Positions 53,122 to 62,400 of a DNA stretch of 64,000 bases are shown here, piece after piece. The notes beneath the pieces are model-generated. The model did no database searches. It saw nothing but the letters and a program-made list of their open reading frames with translations, and was not told where the DNA came from. The position numbers and the translations under genes are program-made. Position 1 is the stretch's first letter, and every line of letters begins with the position of its first letter. The stretch covers positions 1-64,000 of the forward strand of contig NZ_AQPH01000012.1 of assembly GCF_000442515.1 (NCBI RefSeq), written 5' to 3'. The stretch is from Magnetospirillum fulvum MGU-K5. GTDB lineage: Bacteria > Pseudomonadota > Alphaproteobacteria > Rhodospirillales > Magnetospirillaceae.

Positions 53122-53771
53122 TGGCTGAGGACGAGGGCGATCTGTCTCAGGGCCGGCGCTCCGGCAAGTCGGAAACGGCGTTCCGTACCATCAGCGAGGT
53201 GGCTGATGAACTGGAAGTGCCGCAACACGTCCTGCGCTTCTGGGAGGGGCGGTTCCCCCAGGTTCGCCCGTTAAAGCGGGGCGGCGGTCGGCGGTATTAC
53301 CGGCCCGAGGATGTCGCCTTGTTGCGGCGCATCCGCGACCTTCTTTACCGCGAAGGCTACACCATCAAAGGTGTGCAGAAATTGCTGAAGGAAAGCGGCG
53401 TCGGCCCCAGCGGGTCGGATTCGCCTGCCTCCAGTGTTCGTCCGCTCGCCTTTACCGCCGATGACGATCGTGATGACGAGACCGAGGATGCGGACGACCC
53501 TGCCGAGGATCTGCCGGTTGTCGTCGTTCCGGAACGTCGTCCGACTCCGGTCATCTCGACCGTTGCTCCGCGCGCCCCGGCGACCGGAACCGTCTCCGGC
53601 CCGGCTCCGGTGTCCAGCGTGATGGTCGCGGCGCCGATCCCGGTACGTCCTTCGGCTCCGGTTGCCCCCTCTGTGCCGCCTGCGCGCGGCCTGGGGGCCG
53701 ATACCCGCGTTGCCCTGCTTGATATCCTCGCCGAACTCGAGGTCCTTCGTGGTCTGCTGCATCGCCGCTGA
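53121..53771 (+). CDS. MerR family regulator following ihfA
   Basis: A 216-residue regulator. The N-terminal winged-helix MerR domain (about 22-90) reads [20 protein letters not shown] and [19 protein letters not shown] long Pro/Ala/Val-rich and acidic linker of about 90 residues follows, then a final helix [21 protein letters not shown], probably for dimerisation. No effector Cys is present, so it is not a metal sensor. This gene is conserved beside ihfA, but its targets are unknown. Confidence 0.9.
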   Translation: MAEDEGDLSQGRRSGKSETAFRTISEVADELEVPQHVLRFWEGRFPQVRPLKRGGGRRYYRPEDVALLRRIRDLLYREGYTIKGVQKLLKESGVGPSGSDSPASSVRPLAFTADDDRDDETEDADDPAEDLPVVVVPERRPTPVISTVAPRAPATGTVSGPAPVSSVMVAAPIPVRPSAPVAPSVPPARGLGADTRVALLDILAELEVLRGLLHRR

Positions 53772-53811
53772 GGCGTATCAAAGTTTCTGTCAAAAAGGGT
53801 GAAGAACGCCC

Positions 53812-53840
53812 TTGCATCCTGCCCGGGGCCTGACTATAGT
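53812..53840 (+). promoter_or_regulatory. Strong sigma-70-like promoter of tRNA-Pro
   Basis: TTGCAT (53812-53817), a 17-nt spacer and TATAGT (53835-53840) form a good housekeeping promoter. Transcription would begin near 53847, 88 nt before the tRNA. Confidence 0.65.
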
Positions 53841-53853
53841 TCGCCCCTCTCCA

Positions 53854-53901
53854 CGGTGACCCATCACCGAGGAAGACTTCCAAAGTCCCTGGCGACTTTG
53901 G
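53854..53901 (+). other. Structured leader between promoter and tRNA-Pro
   Basis: Two hairpins follow the promoter: CGGTGA/TCACCG (53854-53869, loop CCCA) and CCAAAGT/ACTTTGG (53880-53901, 8-nt loop). A third small stem GGCGG/CCGCC lies just before the tRNA. They may guide RNase processing of the precursor or be a small RNA released on cleavage. Pairing is seen; function is guesswork. Confidence 0.4.
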
Positions 53902-53934
53902 TCGAAATATTCGGCGGAGTTTACCCGCCACGGT

Positions 53935-54011
53935 CGGAGCGTAGCGCAGCCCGGTAGCGCATCAGTCTGGGGGACTGGGGGTCGCAGGTTCGAATCCTGT
54001 CGCTCCGACCA
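53935..54011 (+). tRNA. tRNA-Pro, anticodon GGG
   Basis: A 77-nt cloverleaf. Acceptor CGGAGCG pairs with CGCTCCG, followed by discriminator A and encoded CCA. The D arm has GCGC/GCGC, the anticodon stem TCAGT/ACTGG encloses the loop CTGGGGG with GGG as anticodon, and the T arm GCAGG TTCGAAT CCTGT is perfect. Reads CCC and CCU proline codons. Confidence 0.97.
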
Positions 54012-54028
54012 ATTTTCCTAAAAAAGAC

Positions 54029-54054
54029 AGCCGCCTTCGGGCGGCTTTCTTTTT
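54029..54054 (+). terminator. Intrinsic terminator after tRNA-Pro
   Basis: AGCCGCC, TTCG tetraloop, GGCGGCT stem followed by TTTCTTTTTG. A strong Rho-independent terminator 18 nt after the CCA end. Confidence 0.9.
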
Positions 54055-54125
54055 GCCTAGACCGTGTCTTTTGCCACGATAGCGCAGCGGGCAGAGGCGT
54101 CCCCCCAAGCACGGAGAGGAACGAT

Positions 54126-55028
54126 ATGGAACGCGGGCTGTCCAAGACCCAGATCACCGGCCTGTTGTTGCTGATTCCGCCGCCGCTGTTCTGGGCGGGA
54201 AATTTCATCATCGGGCGGGCGATGCGGGGCGAAGTGCCGCCGATGACGCTGTCGCTGTGGCGCTGGGTTATCGCCTTTTTGTGCCTTCTGCCGCTGGCTT
54301 GGCGACCGATGCGCCGCGACTGGCCGGTCTATTGGGCCTATCGCTGGCTGGTGCTGCGGCTTGCGGTGGTCGGTGTCGTCGCCTTCAATTCCATCGTCTA
54401 TCTCGGCCTGCAATGGACCGCTGCCGAGAACGGTTTGCTGCTGAACTCCTTCATCCCGATTCTGATCCTGCTGTTCGGGGCGATGTTTTACGGGCAAAGC
54501 CTGCATCGCTGGCAGGTAATCGGGCTGATCCTGTCCTTTGCCGGAGTCCTCACCATCATCTTGCATGGCGATTGGACCCGTCTGGCCCGGCTGGATTTTT
54601 CGATCGGCGATCTTGTCGTGTTCAGCGCGATGGTGTCGTGGGCGTTCTATACCCTGTGGCAGCGCAAGGTGCCGCCCCAGCTTGACCGCATCGGCCTGAT
54701 GGGGATTCAGATCGCCGTCGCGATTCCCATCCTGTTCGTCCTGTATCTGGGCGAGCGGCTGCTGGGCCACGTCCCGCACTGGTCGCCCGAGGCTTATGCC
54801 GCGTTGGGCTATATCGGGGTATTCCCCTCGGTGATCGCCTATCTGCTTTATACGATCGGGGTGGCCCGGGTCGGGGCCGTCCGCGCCGGGATGTTCATCC
54901 ATCTGATGCCGGTGTTCGGCGTCGGGCTGGCGGTGGCCTTTCTGGGCGAGACGGTCCAGCCCTACCATCTGGTTGGGATTACCGCGATCCTGGTCGGGAT
55001 CTGGTCGACCTCACGCAAGGGCGGGTAA
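54126..55028 (+). CDS. EamA/DMT superfamily transporter
   Basis: A 300-residue membrane protein with two EamA repeats and about ten helices: PPPLFWAGNFIIGRAMRGEV at the start and GVFPSVIAYLLYTIGVARVG, then FGVGLAVAFLGETVQPYHL at the end. Likely an exporter of small metabolites or amino acids (RhtA/YdcZ-like drug/metabolite class). Substrate unknown. Single gene between tRNA-Pro and the convergent RsmC-like gene. Confidence 0.92.
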   Translation: MERGLSKTQITGLLLLIPPPLFWAGNFIIGRAMRGEVPPMTLSLWRWVIAFLCLLPLAWRPMRRDWPVYWAYRWLVLRLAVVGVVAFNSIVYLGLQWTAAENGLLLNSFIPILILLFGAMFYGQSLHRWQVIGLILSFAGVLTIILHGDWTRLARLDFSIGDLVVFSAMVSWAFYTLWQRKVPPQLDRIGLMGIQIAVAIPILFVLYLGERLLGHVPHWSPEAYAALGYIGVFPSVIAYLLYTIGVARVGAVRAGMFIHLMPVFGVGLAVAFLGETVQPYHLVGITAILVGIWSTSRKGG

Positions 55029-55033
55029 GCCCC

Positions 55034-56047
55034 TCAGATCCGAGCCTCGATCACCTTATAAAGGCCGGTTTCGGCCAGTGTGGTCTGGCGGCGGAAATGG
55101 GCGGCGACGACCGGCTCGTAGGGAAGCTGGCGGTTGGCGACGAACAGCAACCGCCCGCCGGGGGCCAGGGCGGCGGCGGCGTTGGTGATGAAGGCGCGGC
55201 CGAGATCGATGTCGGTCGCCTTGCCCTGATGGAACGGCGGGTTCATCACCACCCAGTCAAACGCGGCGGTCGGCAGCCCGGCGGCGACGTCGTGCCAGTG
55301 AAAGCCGAGCCGGGCCGAGGCGGACGAATGGGCGAGATTGGCTCTTGCGGCTTCAACCGCATGCCACTCTGCCTCGAACAGATCGAGCGACGCGATCTTG
55401 GGTGCCCGTGCCAGCAGGGCCAGCGACAGATAGCCCCATCCAGCCCCCAGATCAGCGACGCGGCCCGTTAGGTCGGCGGGAAGATGCTCGACCAGCAGCG
55501 CCGATCCGGCATCGACCTTGTTCCAGTTATAGAGGCCGGGGCGCGACCAACAGCCGGTCTCGGTCCCCTGTTGCATCTGTCCCGCCTCGGCCCAGGCGGC
55601 AAGGGCAGGGGGGATCGTGTCGCCCCGTTCGGCCCAGAACACCTTGCAATGCGATTTCGACAGCGAGGACACCCCGTCGATCGCCGTTTTGAGCGCGCGT
55701 TCGATCGAGCCCGCGCCGACATCGTTGCCACCGGCACAGACGAGAACGCCGCCCGGTCGCAACGCCGCCCAGGCGCGCCCCAGATTGGCCAGCGTCTCGG
55801 TCTTGTGCTTGGTCAGCAGACAGAGGCCAAGATCGTAGCCGTCGCCTTCGAAGGTGGGAACGACGGTACAGCCATCGCGCCGCAGCGCCTCGTGGGCTGG
55901 TTTGAAGCTCTGCTCGCACAGCAGCGCGTTGCGCCAGTCGGGGTCGAGCGGACCCTCGGCACGAAGAAAGACGCCGCGCCCCGGTTGGGGGCGGGGCAGG
56001 AGACCCTTGGCGAAAGGGTGGAACAGGGCGTTCAGAGCATCGGACAT
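55034..56047 (-). CDS. RsmC-like 16S rRNA guanine-N2 methyltransferase
   Basis: A 337-residue protein with the double domain of RsmC: an N-terminal pseudo-methyltransferase and an active C-terminal domain having VADLGAGWGYLSLALLAR (SAM binding) and WVVMNPPFHQG (the NPPF catalytic motif of N2-guanine methyltransferases). RsmC methylates G1207 of 16S rRNA. The start at 56047 (MSDALNALFHPF) is chosen; 37 codons upstream are Arg-rich and unlikely. It ends 5 nt from the convergent EamA gene. Confidence 0.88.
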   Translation of the reverse strand: MSDALNALFHPFAKGLLPRPQPGRGVFLRAEGPLDPDWRNALLCEQSFKPAHEALRRDGCTVVPTFEGDGYDLGLCLLTKHKTETLANLGRAWAALRPGGVLVCAGGNDVGAGSIERALKTAIDGVSSLSKSHCKVFWAERGDTIPPALAAWAEAGQMQQGTETGCWSRPGLYNWNKVDAGSALLVEHLPADLTGRVADLGAGWGYLSLALLARAPKIASLDLFEAEWHAVEAARANLAHSSASARLGFHWHDVAAGLPTAAFDWVVMNPPFHQGKATDIDLGRAFITNAAAALAPGGRLLFVANRQLPYEPVVAAHFRRQTTLAETGLYKVIEARI

Positions 56048-56182
56048 CGGCCCGGCATAGCGGATCGGCGGCGCGTCTGTCCACCCCCGCCGTCGCCTCT
56101 CGACGCTGCGGCAGCAACGACCTATGCTTTTGCCGCAGCGGGTGGCGTGTTTGGCCACCGCACCATCATCATTCGAGGATCA

Positions 56183-56884
56183 ATGCGGCTGATTAAGTTG
56201 GTGTCCAATCTTGGCTATGGCAGCCAGAAGGACGTTCGCGCCATGATTCGCGACGAAAGGCTGACGACGCGGGATGGTGTCCCGCTGGGGCTGGAGGCCC
56301 GCGTTGCTCACGGCGATGTTCTGCTCGACGGCGAGCCGCTCGACCCGCCCCAAGGACTGGTGCTGATGCTGAATAAGCCGTGCGGCTATACCTGTTCGAC
56401 CAGCGATCCGGGGCTGACGGTTTATTCGTTGCTGCCGCACCGCTTCCTGCTGCGCAAGCCGGTGGTGTCGTCGGTGGGACGGCTCGATAGCGACAGTTCG
56501 GGGCTGTTACTGCTGACCGATGACGGCCAGTTCCTCCATCACGTCATTTCGCCCCGCCGCGCCATCGCCAAGACGTACGAGGTGACGCTGGCCCGCCCGC
56601 TACGCGGCGACGAGGCCGAAATGTTCGCCAGCGGAACCCTGATGCTGCGCTCGGAGACCGATCCGCTGCTGCCCGCTGGGTTCGAGGCCACAGGCGAGCA
56701 GGCCGCCCGCGTCACCATCACCGAGGGCCGCTATCATCAGGTCCGCCGGATGTTCGCTGCGGTCGGCAACCATGTCGAGACTTTGCGGCGGACCCGGATC
56801 GGTGGGCTGACCCTGGACGGGCTGGAAGAAGGGCGCTGGCGTTTTCTTGCCGCCGACGAGATCGAGGCCGTGATCCGGGCGTGA
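56183..56884 (+). CDS. RsuA family 16S rRNA pseudouridine synthase
   Basis: A 233-residue pseudouridine synthase. An S4-like N-terminal segment (LIKLVSNLGYGSQKDVRAMI) precedes the catalytic domain, whose Asp is in SVGRLDSDSSGLLLLTDD; KTYEVTLARPL and EGRYHQVRRMFAAVGNHV follow. It converts a 16S rRNA uridine (position 516 in E. coli RsuA). Divergent from the RsmC-like gene, giving two rRNA modifiers back to back. ATG at 56183 follows GAGGA. Confidence 0.93.
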   Translation: MRLIKLVSNLGYGSQKDVRAMIRDERLTTRDGVPLGLEARVAHGDVLLDGEPLDPPQGLVLMLNKPCGYTCSTSDPGLTVYSLLPHRFLLRKPVVSSVGRLDSDSSGLLLLTDDGQFLHHVISPRRAIAKTYEVTLARPLRGDEAEMFASGTLMLRSETDPLLPAGFEATGEQAARVTITEGRYHQVRRMFAAVGNHVETLRRTRIGGLTLDGLEEGRWRFLAADEIEAVIRA

Positions 56885-56992
56885 CGGCCTGCCTCGAAGC
56901 AGGGGTGGCGACGGCCATTGGTGGATTTTTTCTGGGGATTGTGGCACGCTTTGATGGTGACGCAGAACGCGGCGCTATCAATGGAGAATGCC

Positions 56993-57709
56993 ATGCTCGA
57001 CCAAATCCCCAACAGTGCCAACTCCCTCATCGATTTCGCCGCGCAGATCGCGGCCAAACGCAAGGAGGCGGCCAGCGACGGCAGCACCGCTTCGGACAAA
57101 GATCCGTCGGATATTACGCTGAAACCTGTCGCATCCCCTTCCTCCATCGTGGATGTCATCTCTTCCAAAGAAGACCTGGAAGTGGAGAGGAAAAATATGG
57201 AGCGAAGGATCAAGCTCTTTGATCTGATGAAACTGGAATCAGATAAGAATAGGCTTGATGGCGATGCAGATGGTCGGCGGCGTTACGTGGAATTTTTTGA
57301 GAAGTTTATTGCTGTATCGCCTGAACCGGCTCAGTCGGTTACCGGGGATGAGGCAAAGCGGGTGTGGGAGATGGGCCGCCAGAATGCCCGCGAAGGGGGA
57401 CATTTCGGGTTTCCTCCGCCAAAAGACTCAACCTACATTTTGATCGCGGAGGGGTTCCAATACAATATTCGCGGCGATGGAACGATCACCCGGCAAAAAG
57501 AAGGGGTTTCAACACCTGAACAATATGCCTCGACCATGGCAACACTGAAGACTGCGCGGGCACAAAACGTCATTCTTGATGCCGAGCGCGCCAAGCAATA
57601 CAGCGAAATCGACGCCCAAATGACCAGCCTGAAAGCCGAACTCGGAATCACGGACGATTCGTGGCGGGACGAGTTGGAAGCCAGAAAGAGCTTTTCTATT
57701 GCGGTATGA
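56993..57709 (+). CDS. Hypothetical protein, 238 aa
   Basis: I do not recognise this protein. It has no signal or membrane segment. The N-terminus (IDFAAQIAAKRKEAASDGST) is charged and low in complexity, followed by a helix EDLEVERKNMERRIKLFDLM suited to coiled coil. The C-terminal half has a YILIAEGFQYNIRGDGTITRQ strand pair and TLKTARAQNVILDAERAKQY helix. The ATG at 56993 has GGAG 6 nt upstream. The gene is poorer in GC than neighbours, especially around 57150-57350, hinting at recent acquisition or relaxed selection. Expression alone or with rsuA is possible. Confidence 0.6.
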   Translation: MLDQIPNSANSLIDFAAQIAAKRKEAASDGSTASDKDPSDITLKPVASPSSIVDVISSKEDLEVERKNMERRIKLFDLMKLESDKNRLDGDADGRRRYVEFFEKFIAVSPEPAQSVTGDEAKRVWEMGRQNAREGGHFGFPPPKDSTYILIAEGFQYNIRGDGTITRQKEGVSTPEQYASTMATLKTARAQNVILDAERAKQYSEIDAQMTSLKAELGITDDSWRDELEARKSFSIAV

Positions 57710-57829
57710 GTGTCGGCGGATGCGGGGAGCCGGTTTCGCGTGGTTGCTGAAGCCCCGTTCCCTGCATCCGGCCCGATCTTGCGGTCGATCCGTTCTCGTC
57801 TGAAGCCGACCCCGTTTCCGGCGATCCGG

Positions 57830-59065
57830 TTACTGCGCCGCCGTCCGCTCGCCGAACAGCCGGGTGTAATAGCCCAGGCAGGCATAGCCGTTGGCGACCG
57901 ATCCGGTATCTTGGGCGATGCTGCCGACCCAACTCGCCTGGGGCGTCAGTTCCCGTTTGACCCAGTTGCAGATACTGATCGAGATGCCGTGGCGCTCTGT
58001 CGCGGCGCGGATCAGCTCAAGCTTTTCGACGCAGACCGCTTTTTCCGGGGCGAGGCGGGACCGCTGCTTCAGGTGGGTCTGATTCTCCTCCATCAGGTAG
58101 GAGGCAAAGAACTCGCGCAGGCGGGACGGGTCGAAATAATTGATATATTGGGCGATCAGAGCCAGGTTTGCCAGATCGGCGGTGAGGAATTCCGGCTTGA
58201 TGTTAATCACCCCGGCCTTGGCCAGCGAGGCCATGTAATCCTCGACATTTTCCGGGGTCAGGAACGGCAGGATCAGCGGCTGGCACAGCACCGAATCCGA
58301 CACCAGCCCAAGATCGCGGGCGCGCATCATCACCTCCAGCCGGTCTTCGATCGTGCCGGCATGCGGTTCCAGGATGTTGCGAAGATAGCGCGGCATGATA
58401 CCGATGCTGCCATTCCACTGCGCCTTCCCCGCCAATTGCCCGGCCAGCGACAGGATCGAATCGCCGCGATGGGTGAATTCGACCTGTTTCAGTCCCGCCT
58501 TCGAGCAGATGAACACCCGGACACGCGAGTCGGGATAGGCTTCGAAATGGTCGATGAAGGTCCGCAGGATATCGTGGGCCAGCCCCGACACCAGATGCGG
58601 CTCGCTGAACGCGTCGGTCTTGGGCGAGAAATAATAGAACGTGTTTTTGTCCCGGTTCGCCTTAAGCGAACGGCGGAGCTTGTCGGTGTAATTGGTAAAC
58701 ACCGTGATCTGGGTGCATTGGTTGCCGTCGGTGACAAGGCAATATTGGCAAGCGATCGAGCAGGAGCCAACCGAGGGCGTGACCTCGAGAACGTTGGTCG
58801 GGCAGATGTTGGTGTAATTGTGGATTTCAAGATCGGCGGTGGAATCGGTCTCGGCCTCCAGATAGGTCGTTACCGGTTGCAGGCTGCGATTGTCGAACAG
58901 GCTCAGGTAGCGTTGTGACCCCGCCAGCAAGGCCTGGCGCACCTCCGCCGTAACCGGATAGGGCAGGCCAAGCGAGTCGATCAGGGCGTCATCAATCATG
59001 ATCGGCGAGAAATCGGCCAGATCGTGGGCGCTGCCGTGATCTTCAAGGTTGATGAATTCTGGCAT
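57830..59065 (-). CDS. Radical SAM protein (spore-photoproduct-lyase-like) beside NRPS
   Basis: A 411-residue radical SAM protein. The cluster motif CSIACQYC (Cys 102, 106, 109) gives CX3CX2C; nearby NYTNICPTNVLEVTPS is typical of the SPL/DUF-like group. The middle has FYYFSPKTDAFSEPHLVSG and SKAGLKQVEFTHRGDS, and the end GYACLGYYTRLFG holds a further conserved-looking Cys. The substrate is unknown. It is divergent from the NRPS gene across an AT-rich gap, so it may tailor the NRPS product or simply be a neighbour. Confidence 0.85.
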   Translation of the reverse strand: MPEFINLEDHGSAHDLADFSPIMIDDALIDSLGLPYPVTAEVRQALLAGSQRYLSLFDNRSLQPVTTYLEAETDSTADLEIHNYTNICPTNVLEVTPSVGSCSIACQYCLVTDGNQCTQITVFTNYTDKLRRSLKANRDKNTFYYFSPKTDAFSEPHLVSGLAHDILRTFIDHFEAYPDSRVRVFICSKAGLKQVEFTHRGDSILSLAGQLAGKAQWNGSIGIMPRYLRNILEPHAGTIEDRLEVMMRARDLGLVSDSVLCQPLILPFLTPENVEDYMASLAKAGVINIKPEFLTADLANLALIAQYINYFDPSRLREFFASYLMEENQTHLKQRSRLAPEKAVCVEKLELIRAATERHGISISICNWVKRELTPQASWVGSIAQDTGSVANGYACLGYYTRLFGERTAAQ

Positions 59066-59281
59066 TTGTCTGCCTCTATGGTGGATCGACGGGCCGAACG
59101 AAGGTGAAGGATTCTATCCCCTACGCCTATGTCGGAGGTCCGGGGCGGAAATCGTTGAAAACACCGAATGTGACGAAATTACACGATCGACCCGGTTCTA
59201 CGCAAACGTGGGTTGATATCGACAAACTTCGATCTCAAGTGTATCCTGTAAAATAATTCGAGTCTCGCCTCTCGAATGAAG

Positions 59282-59307
59282 TAAATATGATATTTTGTTA
59301 ATATTTA
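59282..59307. promoter_or_regulatory. AT-rich inverted repeat, possible operator
   Basis: TAAATAT and its exact complement ATATTTA are separated by 12 nt, 22 nt upstream of the promoter-like boxes. Such symmetry can be a regulator binding site, but AT-rich DNA also gives such repeats by chance. Confidence 0.3.
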
Positions 59308-59328
59308 ATCCTGGATATTCAGCAATCT

Positions 59329-59358
59329 TTGGTTGATTCGGTTATTTTCTGATATAAA
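59329..59358 (+). promoter_or_regulatory. Candidate promoter of the NRPS gene
   Basis: TTGGTT (59329-59334) and TATAAA (59353-59358) are spaced 18 nt, about 100 nt upstream of the NRPS ATG. Reasonable boxes in an AT-rich context. Confidence 0.35.
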
Positions 59359-59457
59359 AATATGTTTTTAAGGTGAAGTGCTTGTTTCCTGAACTTGTAT
59401 AGCCCCGGTCGCGTCCTGTTCCGGCTTATTTCCGGTGGGGCATCTGGATGTTCCTGA

Positions 59458-62400
59458 ATGGATAATCTGTCTCTCGATCTGAAGGCCGCAGGTTTATCTT
59501 CCCCTCATGCCGCGTCCCTCCGGCCCCACCATGCCGGGCCGGTGCGGTCTTGGCCGATTCGGCGTTTTCATCACGTCTTTGAACAGATCGTCGAACGTCA
59601 GCCCGAAGCGGCGGCAATCGTGTCCGACCATGGCCTGCTGACCTATCGCGATCTGGAGCGCCGGGCCAACGCCCTGGCTCATGCCCTGATCGCCCAGGGG
59701 GTGACCCGCGAAGAGGCGGTGGGGGTGCTGACCAATCGCTCGGGCGATTTGCCGCTGGCCTTTCTGGCGATCTTGAAGGCGGGCGGGGTCTATGTGCCGA
59801 TGGGGGCGGATTTGCCGCCGCTGCGGCTGGCCAATATCGCCGCCCAGGCGAAGATACGGCATTTGATCGTGCTCGACGGGTTGGAGCCGCCCGCAGCCCT
59901 GCTCGACGCGATGATGGCCCCAACGATCCTGCGGCCCGAGGATCTGACGCGAGAGCACTTGGCCCGCGACGGACACCGGCCCGACCGGCCCGGCTCTCCC
60001 TCCGATCTGGCGGTGATCCTGTTCACCTCTGGCTCGACCGGCGAGCCGAAGGGCGTGCTGCTTCAGCATGACGCCTGCATCAATATGAGCCTGGGCCATA
60101 TCGAGACTCTGGGCATCACCGCCGCCGACCGTTTCTTGCTGTCCGCGACGCCCGGCTTCATCCTGGGTCTGCGCGAATTGTGCCTGCCAATGCTGGCCGG
60201 TGCTGCCTATGTCCCGGCCTCGCGGGCTTTGCTCGACGATCCCGCCGCGATGCTGGCGCTGATGTCCCGCCACCGTGTCAGCGTCGCGATGTTCACGCCC
60301 TCTTATCTGCGGCTGTTCCAGGGGGCGGTGCCGGACGGTCTGCGCTGCGTGATAACGGCGGGGGAGCGTCCCAACGCCCAGGACGCGCGGGCCTATGCTG
60401 CCCGGCTCGATTATTGGAACATCCACGGCGCCACCGAGGTCTGCGGCACGATCTGCCTGCGCAAGGTCTCGCCCGACGATCCCGATCCGCTGCCGAGCGG
60501 ACGGCCGATGGCCAATATGGCAATCGTGCTGCTGGACGAAGACGGCAACGAGGTCCCGGCGGGAGGGATCGGCGAAATCCATGTGGTGGGAGTAGGGCTC
60601 GCCCGCGGCTATCTCGACCGGCCGGAGATGACCGCCGAACGCTTTGTCGAGACCCGGTTCGGCCGGGCCTATCGCAGCAATGATCTTGGCCGCTGGACTC
60701 CGGGCGGCGATCTGATCTCGCTCGGGCGGGCCGATGACGTCGTCAAGGTCTCGGGGCAGGCGGTGGCGCTGGGCGAGATCGAGACCGCGTTGTTGCGCCA
60801 GGACGGAATCGGCCATGCCGCTTTGATCCAGTACCGGGGGCGGCTGATCGCTTTCGTCGAAAGCGATCCGGCGATGGCGCGTCCGCTGGAGGCATGGCAT
60901 GCGGTTCTGGGGCAGACCTTGCCCGCCTATATGATGCCGTCCGAGGTGCGGACGATCGCCCGGATGCCTCTCAATCCCTCGGGCAAGGCCGACCGCAAGG
61001 CGTTGCAGGCGCTAGCCGACGAGGCGGCATCGGCGCGGAGCGGGACGCCGCCGCACGGGTCGCTGGAGCAGCGGATCGCCGCGATTTGGGATGCGTGCCT
61101 GGGCTGCGGCCCGGTCTGGCGCGAGGACAGCTTTTTTGCCCTGGGCGGCACCAGCCTGCTGGCGGTCGCGGTCAGCCAGTCTTTGCAGGCGGCGGGATAT
61201 CCGGTGACGGCGCGGATCGTGCTGGCGGCGGGAACCCTGGCCGGTCTGGCCGACCGGATCGAGAGCTTGGCCGAGGACGAGGCGGCGGAGGAGTCGTTCG
61301 ATCCCGACGATCTGGCGGTTGCCGGGCAGCAGGATTTCTGGCTCGCCCGTCAGCTTGGGCTGGCGACGATTGGGGCGCAGATCACCCGGATTTTGGCGGT
61401 GCAGGGCAGTGCGCCGCCGCTAGAACGCTGGCAGGCGGCCTGGGCCGAGGTTCTGGCCCGTCACCCCGCCTTGCGCTCGTCCTTTGCCTCAACCGCCGCA
61501 GGGACGGTGCAGTGCCGGACCATCGCCGTTGCAGACTTGCCGCCCGAAGCCGGGTTCAGCCATGATTGCTGCGAGCGGGCCGAGGATGTCGCCGCCCGGA
61601 TCGCGGCGCGGGCCGATCCGCCGTTCGATTTGTCCCGCCCGCCCTTGGCCCGGGCCGGTCTGGTCGAGGTGGGCGGGGACGGCACCATCGTCTGGTTCAC
61701 CCTCCATCATGTCGTTGCCGACGGTCTGTCCGCCCGAATCATCCAAGACGATCTGTATGCCCTGGCGCAAGGGCTCCCTCTGCCGCCCGCCGCTGACGGG
61801 GCGGTGCAGGCCGCCCGCGCCGAACGCCGGGCCATCGCTTCGGGCCAGTCCGGGCGCGATGCCGCCTACTGGCGCGACCGGCTGGGCGCGGCAGTCCACG
61901 AGGAGGGCGATCTGTTCGCCGAACTCCCCACCGATCACCGCCGTCCTCCTGTCCCCAGCGGAGACGGGGCGGCCCCGCTGGTCGAGCACCTTGGTCCCGA
62001 AATTGCCGCCGCGCTGACCCGGCTGGCCCAGGCGCACGGGGCTGGTCTGCACGCGCTGCTGCTGGCCCTGCTGGCAGCGGAAGCGGGACGGCGCACCGGG
62101 CGCGCCTCTCTGCTGCTCGGCACCGCGATCGAGACCCGCCCGCCGGGGGCGGAGCGCTCGGTCGGCTATTTCGTCAATCTGCTGCCGCTGATCCTGCCGG
62201 TCGGGGGCACCGAATCGTTGATGGCGCGGATTGAGCAGGCCCAGGCGGTGTTGAGCGAGGCAGCCGACCATGCCGCCAGCCCGTCAGGCGAGATTTACCG
62301 CGAGTTCCGCCACCAGCATCCCGAGGCGCGGCCGCAATCGCGCACCGAATTGTTCGACGTCACCCTCACCGCCAATCCGTCGCGGCTGAGTGCCGATCCA

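Larger units (their letters stand above)
59066..59457. other. AT-rich divergent intergenic region, radical SAM / NRPS
   Basis: 392 nt without a gene. From about 59160 to 59400 it is very AT-rich relative to the window. It holds an inverted repeat at 59282-59307 and a promoter-like pair at 59329-59358, both listed separately. The rest has no feature I can name. Confidence 0.5.

Noticed and set aside
59282-59358. Fur-type iron box upstream of the NRPS gene
   Set aside because: AT-rich inverted repeats are present but none matches a 19-bp Fur consensus; a siderophore role for the NRPS is not supported from here.
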